Assembly: GCA_003024785.1 (NCBI GenBank)
Contig: PUQB01000413.1
Location: 62,001-126,000, forward strand
Source: Selaginella tamariscina
Taxonomy: Eukaryota; Streptophyta; Lycopodiopsida; Selaginellales; Selaginellaceae
Direction of reading: 5' to 3'
DNA: 64,000 nucleotides
Every line of letters starts with the position of its first letter. The stretch's first letter is position 1. Of the stretch, positions 23,740 to 36,590 are shown in pieces. The notes below the pieces were generated by a model. That model had not been told where the DNA came from, did not search any database, and worked only from the letters and a program-made list of their open reading frames with translations. Both the position numbers and the translations under genes were made by a program.

Positions 23740-24795
23740 TATGCTTTGAGCTTAACTATTTAATGATCCTTAACCCAATTGTTATCCTTAATTTAATGAG
23801 ATTATCCTTAAGATGAACCCTTAACCCAATTGTTATCCTTCACCTAGTGATTTTATTCTTACCCATGTATTTAATGACCTTTAACCGTTTATCCTTAAGT
23901 TGGACCCTTATCCCTGACCTAGTGAGTTTTATCCCTAAGTATAACCTAGTTATTATCCTTAACATGGTGAGTTTTATCAAGGCCGAAACCAATAATAGAG
24001 TAAGAATGGAATCTTTTAGTAAATAATGAAATGAGAAAAGAAATGAAAGAATATATGCTTAAATAATTAGTATTGCAAGAGATCGGCCAACAACTGATGT
24101 TGAACTGGAATACTAAAAACCTAATCCTAGTCTCCTTTATATATAAGAGCCTGGCGTTATGGACTACTGGTGTAGATCTGAATCTGAACCTCTGGTTCTG
24201 AACTTGAATCTGAACCACCGATTATAGATCTGAATATGGACTATTGGTTCTAGATCTGTATCTGGACCATCAACTCCTAATCCTAGAATATTCCAAAGGA
24301 ATATTCTATTGTTGGTATATTCCAATACCAGTATTGACATCTTTAGTATTGGCATCAGCATCATCTTGGTATATTTTAGTGGTTCATGACAAGTTTATCC
24401 TTAAGCTTACTCATGCATAGGCTTAATTATTTAATGACCCTTAACCCAATTGTTATCCTTAACCTAGTGAGTCCATTCCTAAGCTAGACCCTTAACCTAG
24501 TTGTTATCTTTAACTAGTGAGTTTATGTCTAAGCTAGACCCTTAACCCAATTGTTATCCTTAACTTAATGGACCCTTAACTCAATTATTATCCTTAACCT
24601 GGTGAGTTTTATTTCTAAGCTGGAACCTTAACTTGGTGAGTTTATTCTTAAGCTGGACCTTAACCCAAATGTTATACTTAACCTGGTGAGTTTATTTTTA
24701 AGATGGACCCTTAACCCAATTGTTATCCTTAACCTAGTGTTTATTCCTAACCCATTTGTTATCTTTAAGCTCTTAGGTTTACCCATGCATGGGCT
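23740..24795. repeat. Tandem repeat, unit about 50 bp, interrupted by a solo LTR
   Basis: About ten diverged units read 'cccttaacccaattgttatc' then 'cttaacctagtgagtttat' then 'cctaagctagac'. The block TAACCCAATTGTTA is itself a dyad (TAAC/GTTA). The solo LTR at 23975-24390 sits inside one unit. Confidence 0.85.
23975..24390 (-). mobile_element. Solo LTR of the chromovirus family
   Basis: This 416-bp sequence is homologous to the LTRs at 30313-30746, 32578-33010 and 56881-57290: 'gagatcggccaacaact', 'gtagatctgaatctg', 'ctttatatata' and the end 'gtggttcatgaca'. The 5-bp host duplication agttt is perfect at 23970-23974 and 24391-24395. No internal sequence is present, so the copy was reduced by recombination between its two LTRs. 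The first base pair pair is mutated (tatcaagg in place of tgtcaagg). Confidence 0.92.
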
Positions 24796-25825
24796 TAATT
24801 ATTTAATAATATGTAACTATTTAATAGCCTTTGTTTAACTAGTTCATCTTCTCATATGACTTAGAAAATGAGTTAAATGTAGCATGTCAAATGCTCACCA
24901 TAACCAATGTTCGTCTATTTCAAACTTCTAAAGTTAACAAATTGCAATCATACCTATGTCTCACATGACACAACGGTAATGTAATACTTTATAAGATATA
25001 TGTAGTGAGTTGTATTTTTCTTAAATCATTTGCTTTGCCTTCTTAAACATATACTAGAAGCCTGTTGGGGAAACTAATATAAAAAGTTAATAATCCTGTT
25101 GAACTTGCTAGTTTATTGTGTGTCTTTGTGAAAAAAATTTCTTTGACATGCAAGTTTACCAAAACCTATCAAGGATTAGTATTAATTTACGTGATATTAA
25201 AAGTTTTCTTTGCTAGTTATTATTTCATATAATTGAAATGTTAGTTTATAATGCTGGTTTTTGTCCTTTAATTAAAATACTAATTATTCTTACCATCATT
25301 AAAGTGGTACATTTGGAAGAAACAATGAATAACATGATTTTTTTACTATTTCTCACACAATATATATGGATGACTCCCGATAAAGTAATTTCAATTTTTG
25401 AGGTTGTATTTTCATGAACACTATGCCTTTTTCATTAACCATGTAAAAGAACAAGTGCGAGCATCTGTGTGTACTATGTCCACTCTAGCAAAGCAAACTA
25501 GTTTACCACACATATTATATTGCTATCAATGCTAATGAAGATTTGTTAAGTCATCAAATAGAATCTTCAAATACTTAATTTTCAGATTCTGTTATGTTCA
25601 AGAAGACTGATATGATTCGGGAATCCTCAATCACCTCTTTGTTCTAAATGATACACATATAATATATACTTAAATGTTTAACATTGTAATTACTTTCTTT
25701 ATCTTTCTGTTGATACAAATGCTTTCAAGGATGCACAACAAGTTTGTTAACATGTTTGTTTGATGCTTTAGTTGAATATCCTCTTTATCATCAAGGTCAT
25801 CTTGGTCTATAAGAAGCCAATTCTT

Positions 25826-26169
25826 TACATACTTTCTTAGTGTCCTCTGGGGTCAAATTATATATATATATATATTACATATTTATTTAAAGCATAACAT
25901 ATATATATCCAATAATTGCATAGAGAGAGAAAGTAAATTGATAGGTTTGTTTTTTAGAATCTAAAACCTCATATGTTGGTACAAAACCAATCAAGCATAA
26001 CATACTTTCTTAGTGTCCTTTGGGGTCAAATTTTATATATATATTACATGTTTATTTAAAGCATAACATATATATATCTAATAATTGCATAGAGAGAGAG
26101 AAAGTAAATTGATAGGTTTGTTTTTTAGAATCAAACCTCATATGTTGGTACAGAACCAATCAAGCATAA
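25826..26169 (+). repeat. Tandem duplication of about 170 bp
   Basis: The block from 'catactttcttagtgtcct' through 'ggttttttagaatc' to 'ccaatcaagcataa' appears twice in a row with few differences, ending near 26000 and 26169. Each copy carries a (TA)n run and a GA run. Confidence 0.88.
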
Positions 26170-26580
26170 GGTTGCATATAAACTATCAATTATAGTTCTT
26201 GAATGCCTCTTGGGTGGGGTATCTATTATGGTGTGCTACCACTCCTTTAAAATCCATCATCCAAAATCAAAGAATGTGTTTTTCACTAGATCATATGCAA
26301 ATGTAAGCTTCACATTGTGTACGTTTGACTCTTTAAGGAGCATTGTGCACCTTCTTTTTCTTTTTAAGCATAATCGGATTATCTGTTGTTCCCGATTACC
26401 TTCTATTACTTCTTTGTGCAACTAATTTTCTATACTAGGTCTCTCTTTTCTCCCTTTGTGTATAGCAAACAATTGTTGTTTCTTGAGCTTATTCCTCATA
26501 TGAAAACACTAAAGGAGGACATGCATATTATTGAACTATAAAGTATTGAACCTTGAATTAGTCAACACTTAATTTTTTTT

Positions 26581-26604
26581 CCTACTAAAAACCCTAAACC
26601 CTAA
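26581..26604. repeat. Short interstitial telomere-like motif
   Basis: The sequence aaaaaccctaaaccctaaac holds about two to three units of CCCTAAA, the plant telomere repeat complement. It is too short to mark a chromosome end. Confidence 0.6.
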
Positions 26605-27529
26605 ACTTTTAATTTGTACAAAGTTTATAGAACATGCTTCTTATGTTACATTTTTAATTTTTTTTTAAAATACTAAATAAAATAGAGCAACATATATTCA
26701 CAAACATGTCTAGATTTTGCATTTCTTATTATTGCAAGGCCTACAATAGCAGAAGGTCTCTTATAACACTACAAGAAAGCATCATACCAAAAAAAAGATA
26801 GTAAAAAGAACATTATTGCTCACAATTTAGATTCAATGGCCCTATTATATGCAAATGCATTATGATAGTAGGTATGGGGCAAGCAGGTCAGAGACTAAGA
26901 GGTCTTTGGTTCCTTCCTCCATGCATCAGCCAATTAAGTAGCACATGAGCCCTCTTTATAATATCAATTGGCTTAGTCTTTTTTAGTAGGACCCACCATA
27001 CACATGCTCTGTTGGTGGGTTTAACTATTTAATAATAGTTAATTATTTAATGGACCTTAACCAAGTTGTTATTTATATTGAGTGAATCTAGGTACCTCAG
27101 ACACTTGAAAGAGATTCAAGTATTGGTTATAAAAGTAGATGAAGGGAGCTCATCTCATCAAATGGAAACATTCTAATGGATGAATGATGATAGAGATATA
27201 AATGCATGATACAAATATGCAGTGAGAAGAGAAGGAAACTTACTAATTTATTTGAATCAAGTGATTCTACCAAGTAAGAATGTAACATTGTTTTTTATGT
27301 ATACATACATCTATATTGTCACAATTCTAACTTGGTGGGTTGATCACATGGGTAAAGATTATAGGAAATGTGAGAAAGACCAAGCAAACCTGGGTCATAA
27401 TTATTAGAGGCCCTCTCATAAACACTAATTGGCTTTTTGTCAAGTTGGATTAAGGGTAGAGGGATAAATTATTACAATTTGATAGTGAAGTGGTCTTAGG
27501 TTCAATTTCCATCGATGGTGAACTTGTGT

Positions 27530-27775
27530 AGCTCATGCATCAAGTTAATGGGCTTCACCTTATTAGACCAAACCTTCTCATATACATGTGTATAGAAATG
27601 TAGCTCTGTGATCGCCTTTGGCCCGTTAATGGGCTTCACCTTATTAGACCAAACCTTCTCGTATACATGTGTATCATGCATCAAGTTAATGGGCTTCACC
27701 TTATTAGACCAACCTTCTCGTATACATGTGTATAGCCATGTAGCTCTGTGATTGCCTTTGGCCCGATTGATATGC
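27530..27775 (+). repeat. Partial tandem repeat of three units
   Basis: Three copies of 'aatgggcttcaccttattag' followed by 'accaaccttctcgtatacat' occur at about 27547, 27629 and 27689. The first and third continue into 'catgtagctctgtgat' and 'gcctttggcccg', so the units are of unequal length. The long minus-strand open frame is a product of this repetition. Confidence 0.8.
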
Positions 27776-28639
27776 TGATACAAAATTTAATCATGCGGTT
27801 AACAAATTGATTGCCTCTGAACTAGCTATGTGCCTGCACTATGGTTTAAGCAAAGGTTTATTACACATATGCTTACTTACAACCATTGCTTACCATTAAT
27901 GTTGCAGGCATGAGAGCTAGGTAATGACATGCTTGAATCCTCCCCACTTGATATCCTCCATAGTATAAACGTCATCATTAGGGCTTTTTTAATACAAGAG
28001 TCTCTCTCTCTCTCTCTTAAGTGTGCACACATACACACACAATTTTGTTGCTACCTCCTCGAATAAAGAATCATGTCTAATTTCCTTAGAGACATCCTTG
28101 GCCACCTCCTTGTTCTAAATGATATAAGAGTCACCAATACTTGTATACACACACACAAACTCTCTCTCTCTCTCAGCATGCCCATGCACACACAACTTTG
28201 TTGTTACCTCTTTAAATATACACAATGCTAAAAGGTCTGCTAGTAATATATGTTCATATATATAGATTGCTATATACTACAAAGAAAACAACATTACCTT
28301 TTACGTGCTTAATGGTAAACCACATAAAATGCAAAAATGGCGCTCTTTTATAATTTGTAAATAAACAGAGATATTTATGTGTTTGGGGTTGAATTAATAA
28401 TGTGAATCATGTTTGTAATAGCGTCGGCATGGGTTCATCTCATGTCATCAAGGCATACTAGCTATGCCACCATGTTCCACTCGCCCGCTAGGTACATCAC
28501 ACTTAAGGGTGACCTTCCCTTATCGTTGGCAAATCTGCACTACTATGCTCGGGTACGCCGCATCCAGGGAATTAACCAACTCCTTTCATCTGGTAACCCA
28601 CTCGCACATCTAAGTAGTCATTGAGGCCCTGCTTCGGCC

Positions 28640-29490
28640 TCTTTGTTCATGCCAAGCTAAGGGTAACATTCACAGCTCAGCCAATCACGCATCTTGATTC
28701 ACAATGTGAGCATTGTCCATGCACTTAACTAATTGTGAGGGTGAGCTCTCAAGTAGACAAGTTCCTAAAGGGTATTTGAGTGTGGGCTTTAAAGGTTGGC
28801 ATTTTGGCGAGCCACGATCGTGGCACTAGGTCTAACTCTTGTCTCTAAAGGGGCTATGAAGATAGCCTTGTCTTGGGAAACGGTGCCACACACCTATGTG
28901 ACAATAGGATGGGTCTCATACAAGTGCAACACTCAGGGCATGACCCACGAGATGTGTCTCAGGCCTAAGGCCGAGGGGTTGGTGATCCTAGAAAGCACAT
29001 GTTCGTGTTTTAGGACAAGGGCCAATCCTTGGGCACATGTTCTTTAAGTACTAACCCTAGGGTTAGGATATAACTTGGCCACACAACCCCTAAGGGTTAG
29101 TCATAGGTCAAGAACCCCTCGTCATCTTTTAAGGGTTGTACTTGATTAAGGGTGATTCCTCAAGGTGTAAAGGTGATGCTTTAGCCCTATTAAAGGTATG
29201 TGTGGAACACATGTCTCTTTGATGGGGTTTAAGTGTCTAGGTCTCCTAAGGCAAAATCCTAAGTTTTTAGGGTTAACCCTCAGGGTTTTGAGAGTAGACA
29301 CTCTAAGGAGGCTTAGGCTAAAACCCCTAAGTCTTTTGTCCACTTGGGCATTTGAGTCTAACCTAGAGATCGTTGGGGTTGTTTTGAAAGACTTAGCATT
29401 GCTCACACAAGGTTATAACGCCGGATGGCCACCTAGTAGCCATGTGTTGGCCTTTCGGGTAAAAACTCTGACACACACTACCGACTAACA
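28640..29490 (+). repeat. Dispersed LTR-like repeat, copy B (longest)
   Basis: Its first part matches 8620-8740 and its last 400 bp match copy A (1110-1515) and the complement of copy C (23415-23700). Together these define a repeat of about 850 bp ending 'gggtaaaaactctgaca'. The family is probably LTR-derived, but the 5' terminus and target duplication were not found. Confidence 0.55.
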
Positions 29491-30307
29491 ACCCTATAAC
29501 TTAAAATATGGACCATCCATTATAAATCATTCTTAAGTTTTAGTTAAAGTTAATATTAAGATCTCAATTTTTATGTTTAAATTAATTAATATTTAAACTA
29601 TTTACTACTTACCGATTAAAATGTTACAAGATAAAATAAAAGGACTTGTATATACATTATTTTAAATATGCATATATAAATTTTTTATTGTATATATTTC
29701 ATTTAAACATAATTTAAAATACTGATGTAATATACATGTATGAAAATGATTAAGTTATAGGAAATACCTTATGTGAGAGTATTAATGTGAATCTAGGGAA
29801 TTAAACTAGACAAATGTTTTAAATATTCGAAAGGTAACATGATAAAAGATCACATATTATTTTCTTAATTTGTTAAATTTATTTTTATAAATTAAATTAT
29901 TATATTGAGTTAAACTATGACTATTTTGGGACAAATAATATTTTTATAATAGTTTTAAATAGTTTTCTCCTTATTATAGAGAATTTTTTTGTCATAAATT
30001 GGTCTTTATAAATTTCTTCAATAATAAGAAACAATTTTATATTACTCAAACTAAAATTTGGTCTTTAATATAAACAAAATCAAAAATAAAGAAAAATTTA
30101 GTCCTTATATCATATTTGTTTTAAATTAAGACAAAAATATACTTATTTCATCATTTGTTGTTATATTTTGTCTTAAAACCATTATTTTTTAATAGTGATA
30201 ATATCTTTCACATTGTATTTTATAATCATTTGCTATTACAATTGACACACAATATTTCATACTTCAACTACAACCACTCTATAAAACCACATTATATTAT
30301 ATTTTTT
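29491..30307. other. AT-rich intergenic DNA
   Basis: No gene, RNA or element ends were recognised between the dispersed repeat and the LTR at 30313. Confidence 0.5.
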
Positions 30308-30312
30308 ATTAT

Positions 30313-30746
30313 TGTCAAGGCCAAAGCCAAGAATAGAGTAAAAGCAAAATCTTTAGTGAAGAAAAGTGAAGAAAATAAAAAGAAAAAGATATGTTAATTA
30401 ATTAATGCTACAAGAGATCGGCCAACAACTAGTGTTGAACCGAAATACTGAAAACCTAACCCTAACCTTCTTTATATATGAGAGCATGGCAATCATGGAC
30501 CATTGGTGTAGATCTGAATCTGGACCTTCGGTTCTGAACTTAAATCTGGACCACCAATTACATATCTGAATCTGGACCACTGGTTCTGGATCTGAATCTG
30601 GACATCATCAGCTCTTGATCCTGGAATATCCCAAAGGAAATTATAATGCTGACATATTTCAATACTAACATCAGCATCAACTTGGTATCAGCATATTCTA
30701 GTATTGGCATCAGCATCGTCTCGGTATATTTTGGTGGTTCATGACA
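30313..30746 (-). repeat. 3' LTR of the inverted half of the split chromovirus
   Basis: On the minus strand it runs from TGTCATGAACC (30746) to GGCCTTGACA (30313). A purine tract (agagggggaatgg) lies immediately before it in minus orientation at 30747-30760. A TATA-like 'tatatata' lies in the middle. Confidence 0.92.
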
Positions 30747-31992
30747 CCATTCCCCCTCTTCGACGACAAGTTCCACGAGCTGCAGCATGAGCTTGACGTG
30801 GTTTGGCAGGGTATTAGTGGTGAAAAGTGGCAATCGCCTCTTGAGCATGAGCAAGATTCTCCTTTGGCTCCCAAGTACGGTCGTTTGGAGAATAACCAAC
30901 CAGGTAGTAGAGCTTACCACGAAGAAGTTTAGAATCCAAGATAATGGCAACCTCGTACTCTGGTGTACCATCAATCTCGACTGGCGGTGGTGGTGGTACT
31001 GTGCGGTTGACAAAAGTATTCGGAGTATATGGTTCAAGGATAGAGACATGAAAGACCGGATGGACCTTCATGGTGCTGGGAAGTTGAAAACGAAAGGCGA
31101 CATCGTTGATTTTATCAACTATAGAAAATGGTCCAAGGCGTTGGTAATCAAGCTTGTCACATGGCCTGGTGATCTTGAGATTGTGTCGAAAGAGCCAAAC
31201 TTGGTCGCCAATTTGAAAAGCACGAGCAAGACGACGATGTTGATAAACAACTGCTTGGTGGGAAGCTTGGGCATGGTGCAAGTGATGAGCCAACTCCTCG
31301 TGAATCTGATGAAGGCGATCAAGATAGGCTTCAGCTGATGGGTTCACAAGGACATCGATGCGGGAATGCAAAGACCATTAGGGATGTTGCCCAGTGATTG
31401 CAAAGAACGGCAATTGACCTATTAAGGTATGCACTGAGTTGTTGTATGCAAACTCTGCAATGGGCAAAAAGTCAACCCAGTTGTCCTGTTGGTAATTGCT
31501 AAAACACCGAAGATATTGCTCCATGGTTTGGATGGTATGCTCTGTCTGACCGTCAGTCTATGGATGGTAACCTGAGGAGAGCTTGCATTGAATATGGAGG
31601 AGCTCAAGCAACCGCTTCCAAAACTTGGTAGCAAACTGAGGGCCACGATCACTGACAATGTTCTCTAGTAAGCCATATAACCGAAAGACCTCCCGTACCA
31701 CTAGATCAGCTATCTCCTCGCTTGTGATGGATTTGGTGCATGGGATGAAATGAGCCGTCTTGGAAAACCTATTCACCACAATCAGTGCTGAGTCAAATCC
31801 TTTAGAACTTGGGAGATCGGTGATGAAGTCCATAGAAATCGACTTCCACGAGCCACTTGGAACCGGCAATGGATAGAGAAAACCATATGGGCGATGGCGA
31901 GGAACCTTGGATCGGCAACATACATCACAAGTATGTACAAAATCAACCACATACCTACAGAGTTGAGGCCACCAATAACTGCGGGTAATAAG
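30747..31992 (-). pseudogene. Chromovirus pol 3' half: integrase core, C-terminus and chromodomain
   Basis: Reading leftward from 31992, the zinc-finger tail (YWWPQL..YV, then HTCDVCCRSK) leads into the integrase core ([31 protein letters not shown]). After a frameshift comes the C-terminal region (FQIGDQVWLFR, LGPFSIVDKI, VHPVFHVSILEPY). The end is a chromodomain (YEVAIILDSKLLRGKLYYLV, RTWEPKENL), which assigns the element to chromoviruses. The region upstream of YWWPQL in this orientation is not element sequence: homology stops at 31992. The missing 5' half is found in opposite orientation at 32578-36590. Confidence 0.9.
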
Positions 31993-32577
31993 CTCGAGAG
32001 CCCACGAAAGTCAAAGTACTGGAGTTGGATACTTGTGTAAGCCATGCATTGAAGAACCACATGGAACTTGTGTTGGTTGCAAAGCTTGCATACCCGCTCT
32101 CCATCCATATTCCAATCTCTATGAAGAGTTGTTGTGATCCCAACATGAACATACCAATCCTCTTGCACATCACAACTGCAGCAATGCATGTAGGTAGATG
32201 TCTTGGTCAAACTTCCAACATAACAAGTCAAAGATTGTGACTTTCTGAACTTGTGTGGTTTTTGACAGTAAAAGCCACTTACCATGGTGGTTTAGTGAAT
32301 AGTGTACATGTAAAGTGGCTTTTGTAGATAAATTATGGTTTCTTATAGTGAATTTATCTTTGAATATGGCTTCTAATGATGGTTAGTTGAATGACTGTGG
32401 CTTTCAATAGATGAATTGTGATTTTCTGTAATGGATTTACTTTTTTTGTGGCTTATAATGATAACTAATTGAGTGACTATGGCTTTCAACAAATGAATTG
32501 TGGTTTTTTTGTAGTGGATTTATCTTTGCTTGTAGCTTATGATGATGGCTAATTAAGTGACTGTGGCTTTTAACAAT
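31993..32577. other. Spacer between the two halves of the split chromovirus, with a 90-bp tandem repeat
   Basis: The segment has no detectable similarity to the element. From about 32290 to 32577 it holds three to four diverged copies of a roughly 85-95 bp unit ('gtgactgtggcttt..aatgaattgtgg.. tagtggatttatcttt'). Under the inversion model it is the host DNA that originally lay upstream of the 5' LTR. Confidence 0.65.
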
Positions 32578-33010
32578 TGTCATGAACCCCTGGAATATAC
32601 CGAGACGATGCTAATGTCGATATTAGAATATGCCGATACCAAGTTGATACTGATGCTAGTATTAGAATATGCCAGCATTATAATGTTTCTTTAGGATATT
32701 CCAGGATCAAAAGCTGATGGTCCAGATTCAGATCCAAAACCAGTGGTCTAGATTCAGATCTGTAATCGGTGATCCAAATTCAAGTTCAGAACCGAAGGTC
32801 CAGATTCAGATCTACACAAGTGGTCCATGATCGCGAGGCTCTCATATATAAAAGAGGTTAGGGTTAAGTTTTCAATATTCCAGTTCAACACTAGTTGTTG
32901 GCTGATCTTTGTAACATTAATTAATTAGCATATTTTTTCCTTTTCATTTTTTTTCACTTTTCTTCACTAAAGATTTCGCTTTTACTCTGTTCTTGGCTTC
33001 GACCTTGACA
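32578..33010 (+). repeat. 5' LTR of the split chromovirus
   Basis: It starts TGTCATGAACC and ends TTCGACCTTGACA, and matches 30313-30746 in reverse complement. A TATA-like box (catatataaaag) sits near 32845. Confidence 0.92.
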
Positions 33011-33060
33011 GTTTGAACCGGAATCCTTCATGTTAGTCGTGTTCCAGTCATGCTAGAGTA

Positions 33061-36000
33061 ATGGCAGCAATCACTCAACAGGAGTATACACGCATGCTTT
33101 CAGAGTTGGATTGTTTGCACACGGAGGTCACCGGGGTGAAGCAAAAGAACCAGCAGTTGATTAGCGAGAATCAACGATTGATGGTAGAAAAGCATGAGCT
33201 TGCTAGGATCAAGGAGTGGCAAGATCAGGAGGGTCAAAAGCTAGTGCAGCAAGTGGCCGAACTCACACACCAGATCCAACTGCTACAAGGCAAGCCTTCG
33301 AGCTCAGGTTCCTCTACAACACCACAGGAATCAAAGGTTAGTCTGCTAGAAAAGTTTGACGGTATGAGATCCTAGTTCCGTGGTGTTGTAGAGGAACCTG
33401 AGCTCGAAGGCTTGCCCTAAACCATGACCCTAAACCAGTCATTCGGATGAACCCTAGTCGTTATGCTGATGATCAAGGTCTAGTTGGACTACTACTCACC
33501 GGCACTGCTTGAGCTTGGTTTGCGCCTTTGCTGAAAAAGAACTCACCATTGTTGGATGACTTTGAATCGTTTGTTTTGAAGTTTAAGCACTGCTTTGGTG
33601 ACACCAACAGCGTTTGAATGGCAATCAACAAGATTCGTTGACTTCAGCAGGGTAATCGTCCAGCATTAGTATATGCATTGGAGTTTCGCCTTTTGGCATG
33701 TGACGTGCCATGGGATGAGGAAGCTTTGATCGATCAATTTCGCCAAGGGCTTCACAACGATGTTAAGGACCTTCTCTTGACATTCTATGAGGACCCAGTA
33801 AGTCTCTCTAAGGCTATCAGTTGTGCCGTACGGTGCGATAATCAACTATTTGAGCGTTGGTCAGAACAGCTCTAGGCATCTCGAAGGGAGTATACATATG
33901 TCGCAGCAGTAGCATCACCGTTGACAGTATTGATGGTAACCCATACTCCTGGTCAAGTCCTAGCTGGAAGCCCAGTTCTCATGGAGTGTGATGTAGCCTA
34001 AGCTCGATGTCGAGGACCGTTGATAGCAACTGAGAAGCAACGGCGTAGGACCAACAGTTTGTGCTTGTATTGCGGTGGTCCTGGTCACATCACGATCAAC
34101 TGCCCGAACAAGCTGAGGCGCATGGTCAACCACATCCATCCCATGAATCCTCAGCCTATCATGGTCAACCACGTTTGCCCTGAGAGTCCCAAGCTCTTGA
34201 GCCAAAGCAACAGTTTTGAAGTCCTTAGTAAGTTGGATGAGAAGTTAAATGAGTAAGTCCAGCCAAAGTATGAGCCGTTTGGTTGGACCATCCCAAGCAT
34301 AAGGAGTCCTTGCAAACAACTGGTTTCATTCTATCATCTCAAGTTGGTAAGTCCTTTGCCACACAAGCTGAGCTTTGCATGGCAAGGGGTCGCAAGGTCA
34401 CAACATCAACTCTGTTGGACTCGGGAGTCAATGCTTGTTTTATGAATCGCACCTTTGCACATCAACACTCCATTTTCTTGAAGCAGCTCTCGTACCAAGT
34501 TCCTATTTCAATCGTGGATTCCCGGCCTGTGGCATCAGGTGTTGTGTTGAGGAGTTTGAGCCCATCTAGGTGACCCTAGGAGATAATTTCCTGTAGGATT
34601 CATTCAATATGATCAATAGTCTTGAGTACCCATTCATCCTTGGTACCCATGGTTTGAGTTGCACATCCGACCATTGACTGGTGCAAGCGGTGTTTCAGTT
34701 TGCCAAAGGAGGTAAAGATTTCCAACTCTCCCAACCCAGCCTTGGAGTCCTTGCGAGTTTGCATGATTTCATTGGATGAATTCATTAAGGAGGGTAAACA
34801 AGATCCTTTATCAGTTTTTGCTGTAGTTAATCACCCCAGTAGCCAAGTCCAGCTCAAATAAGTCACCACTCCAATTACCAGCTAAGTACAGTGAGTTGTT
34901 GATGTCTTCGACAAGGTCAAAAGCGAGTAAGCTCCCAGAACACCGGCCATATGACTGTCCTATTGACTTGGTGGAGGGTGCTCAAACCCCCTTGGGGGCC
35001 GATTTATGGACTTTCTCCGGTAGAGCTCGAGGTTTTGTGGGCATATATCAAGGAGAACCTTTCCAACTGATTCATTCGACACTCCAAGTCTCCAGCCGGT
35101 GCGCCTATCTTCTTTGTCAAAAAGAAGGACGGCTCATTGCATTTTGGTGGTGGATTATCGTGGGCTCAACAAAGTGACAGTACGCAATCGGTACCCCTTA
35201 CCACTGATATCGAGCATGCTAGAGCGTCTTGCTAGGGCCAAGTACTTCAGCAAGATTGACCTTCGAGGTGCGTATAACTTAGTCAAGATTCGCCAGGGGG
35301 ACGAGTGGAAGACTACTTTCCACACGCAGTACAGACATTTTGAGTACACGGTGATGCAGTTTGGTTTCACTAATGCACCGACTGTCTTTCAACATATGGC
35401 CAACGACATTTTTTTGCGAGTTCTTAGACATATTCGTGATCGTGTACCTTGATGACACCCTCGTATATTCCAAGACATTGAAGAAGCACAAGGAACACGT
35501 TTGGCAAGTTCTGCAAAAGTTACGGGACCATGGCCTTTATGCCAAGCTGGAGAAGTGTAGTTTTGAGCAAGACCATGTGAAGTTCCTGGGGTACATCGTC
35601 TCGGCTGCATGAGTTTCAATGGATCCTGCCAATGTGAGGACTGTGTTAGATTGGTAGGTCCTTGGTCTGAACAGGATGTTCAGTGTTTTCTTGGCTTTGC
35701 CAACTTTTACTGCAAGTTTATCAAGGACTACTCTAAATCGTTTTGCCACTCACCACATCACACAAAGGACAAGCAGTTTGTGTGGACACATGAGGCGGAT
35801 GCTAGCATGCCTTCACCTCCACTCCAATATTTGCTCACCCAGATCTTGATAAAACTTTTGTCATCGAGGCAGATGCATCAGACTTTGCACTTGGGAGCAT
35901 CCTTTCTCAGTCGGCAAAGATGGTCAACTTCACCCGGTAACATTTCACTCCCGTAAGTTTCTTGCACCAGAGATCAATTATGAGGTACATGACAAGGAAC

Positions 36001-36590
36001 TTCTGGCTGTTGTGGATTCATTTGAAGAATGGAGGCATTTCTTGGAGGGTTCACCACTCCAAGTAGTAGTCTACAATGACCATTAAGAACCTCATGTACT
36101 TCCAGTCAACACGAGTTTGAGTCGTCGACAATTTCATTAGGCCCAGTTCTTAGTGCGATTCAACTTTGTCATCACGTATCAACCAGGTTCATAGCAGGGT
36201 AAGCCGAATGCTCTATCTCGACGATCCTACTTGGCTCCTCGTCTCGGTGATCCAGCATTTGACCAACAACGGTAGGTTCTTTTTGGGATCTAACCGTTTG
36301 AAAGTGATAGTTGTCGAGGTAACACCATCTCCAGTGGATTCCAACATTTTGGACATGGTTCACATGATGCTACCAGCTAATGCCTTTGCTCAAAATGTTC
36401 TGAACCATATTGTTTCAAATCGCACTTCGAGTTCCAACTCCATTATGACCATGGTGATATAGGCAATTTGATGTTTGTGACGGCTTGCTATTCTACAACG
36501 AACTCCTGTATATACCGGAAGGTCCTTGCCATCTTCAGGTATTACAATCTTGCCATGATGCTGTTGTTGCCAGACATTTTGGAATTTAGG
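33061..36590 (+). pseudogene. Chromovirus gag-pol 5' part: gag, protease, RT, RNase H, integrase zinc-finger start
   Basis: Gag starts at 33061 (MAAITQQEYTRMLSELDCLH) with a coiled-coil-like, Q- and E-rich N-terminus, and ends with a CCHC knuckle (CLYCGGPGHITINC, about 34071). The protease block LLDSGVNACFMNRTF is near 34410. RT spans about 35090-35610: [39 protein letters not shown], and after a frameshift the catalytic YLDDTLVYS. RNase H follows, broken (about 35740-36200). The integrase zinc-finger start ([17 protein letters not shown] in frame) ends near 36580, where homology stops abruptly. Numerous stops and frameshifts show an inactive copy. Confidence 0.9.

Noticed and set aside
26581-26604. 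Telomere or chromosome end
   Set aside because: Only two to three telomere-like units in the middle of ordinary intergenic DNA.
27502-27783. Minus-strand 93-residue open frame
   Set aside because: It is an in-frame reading of a recent partial tandem repeat.
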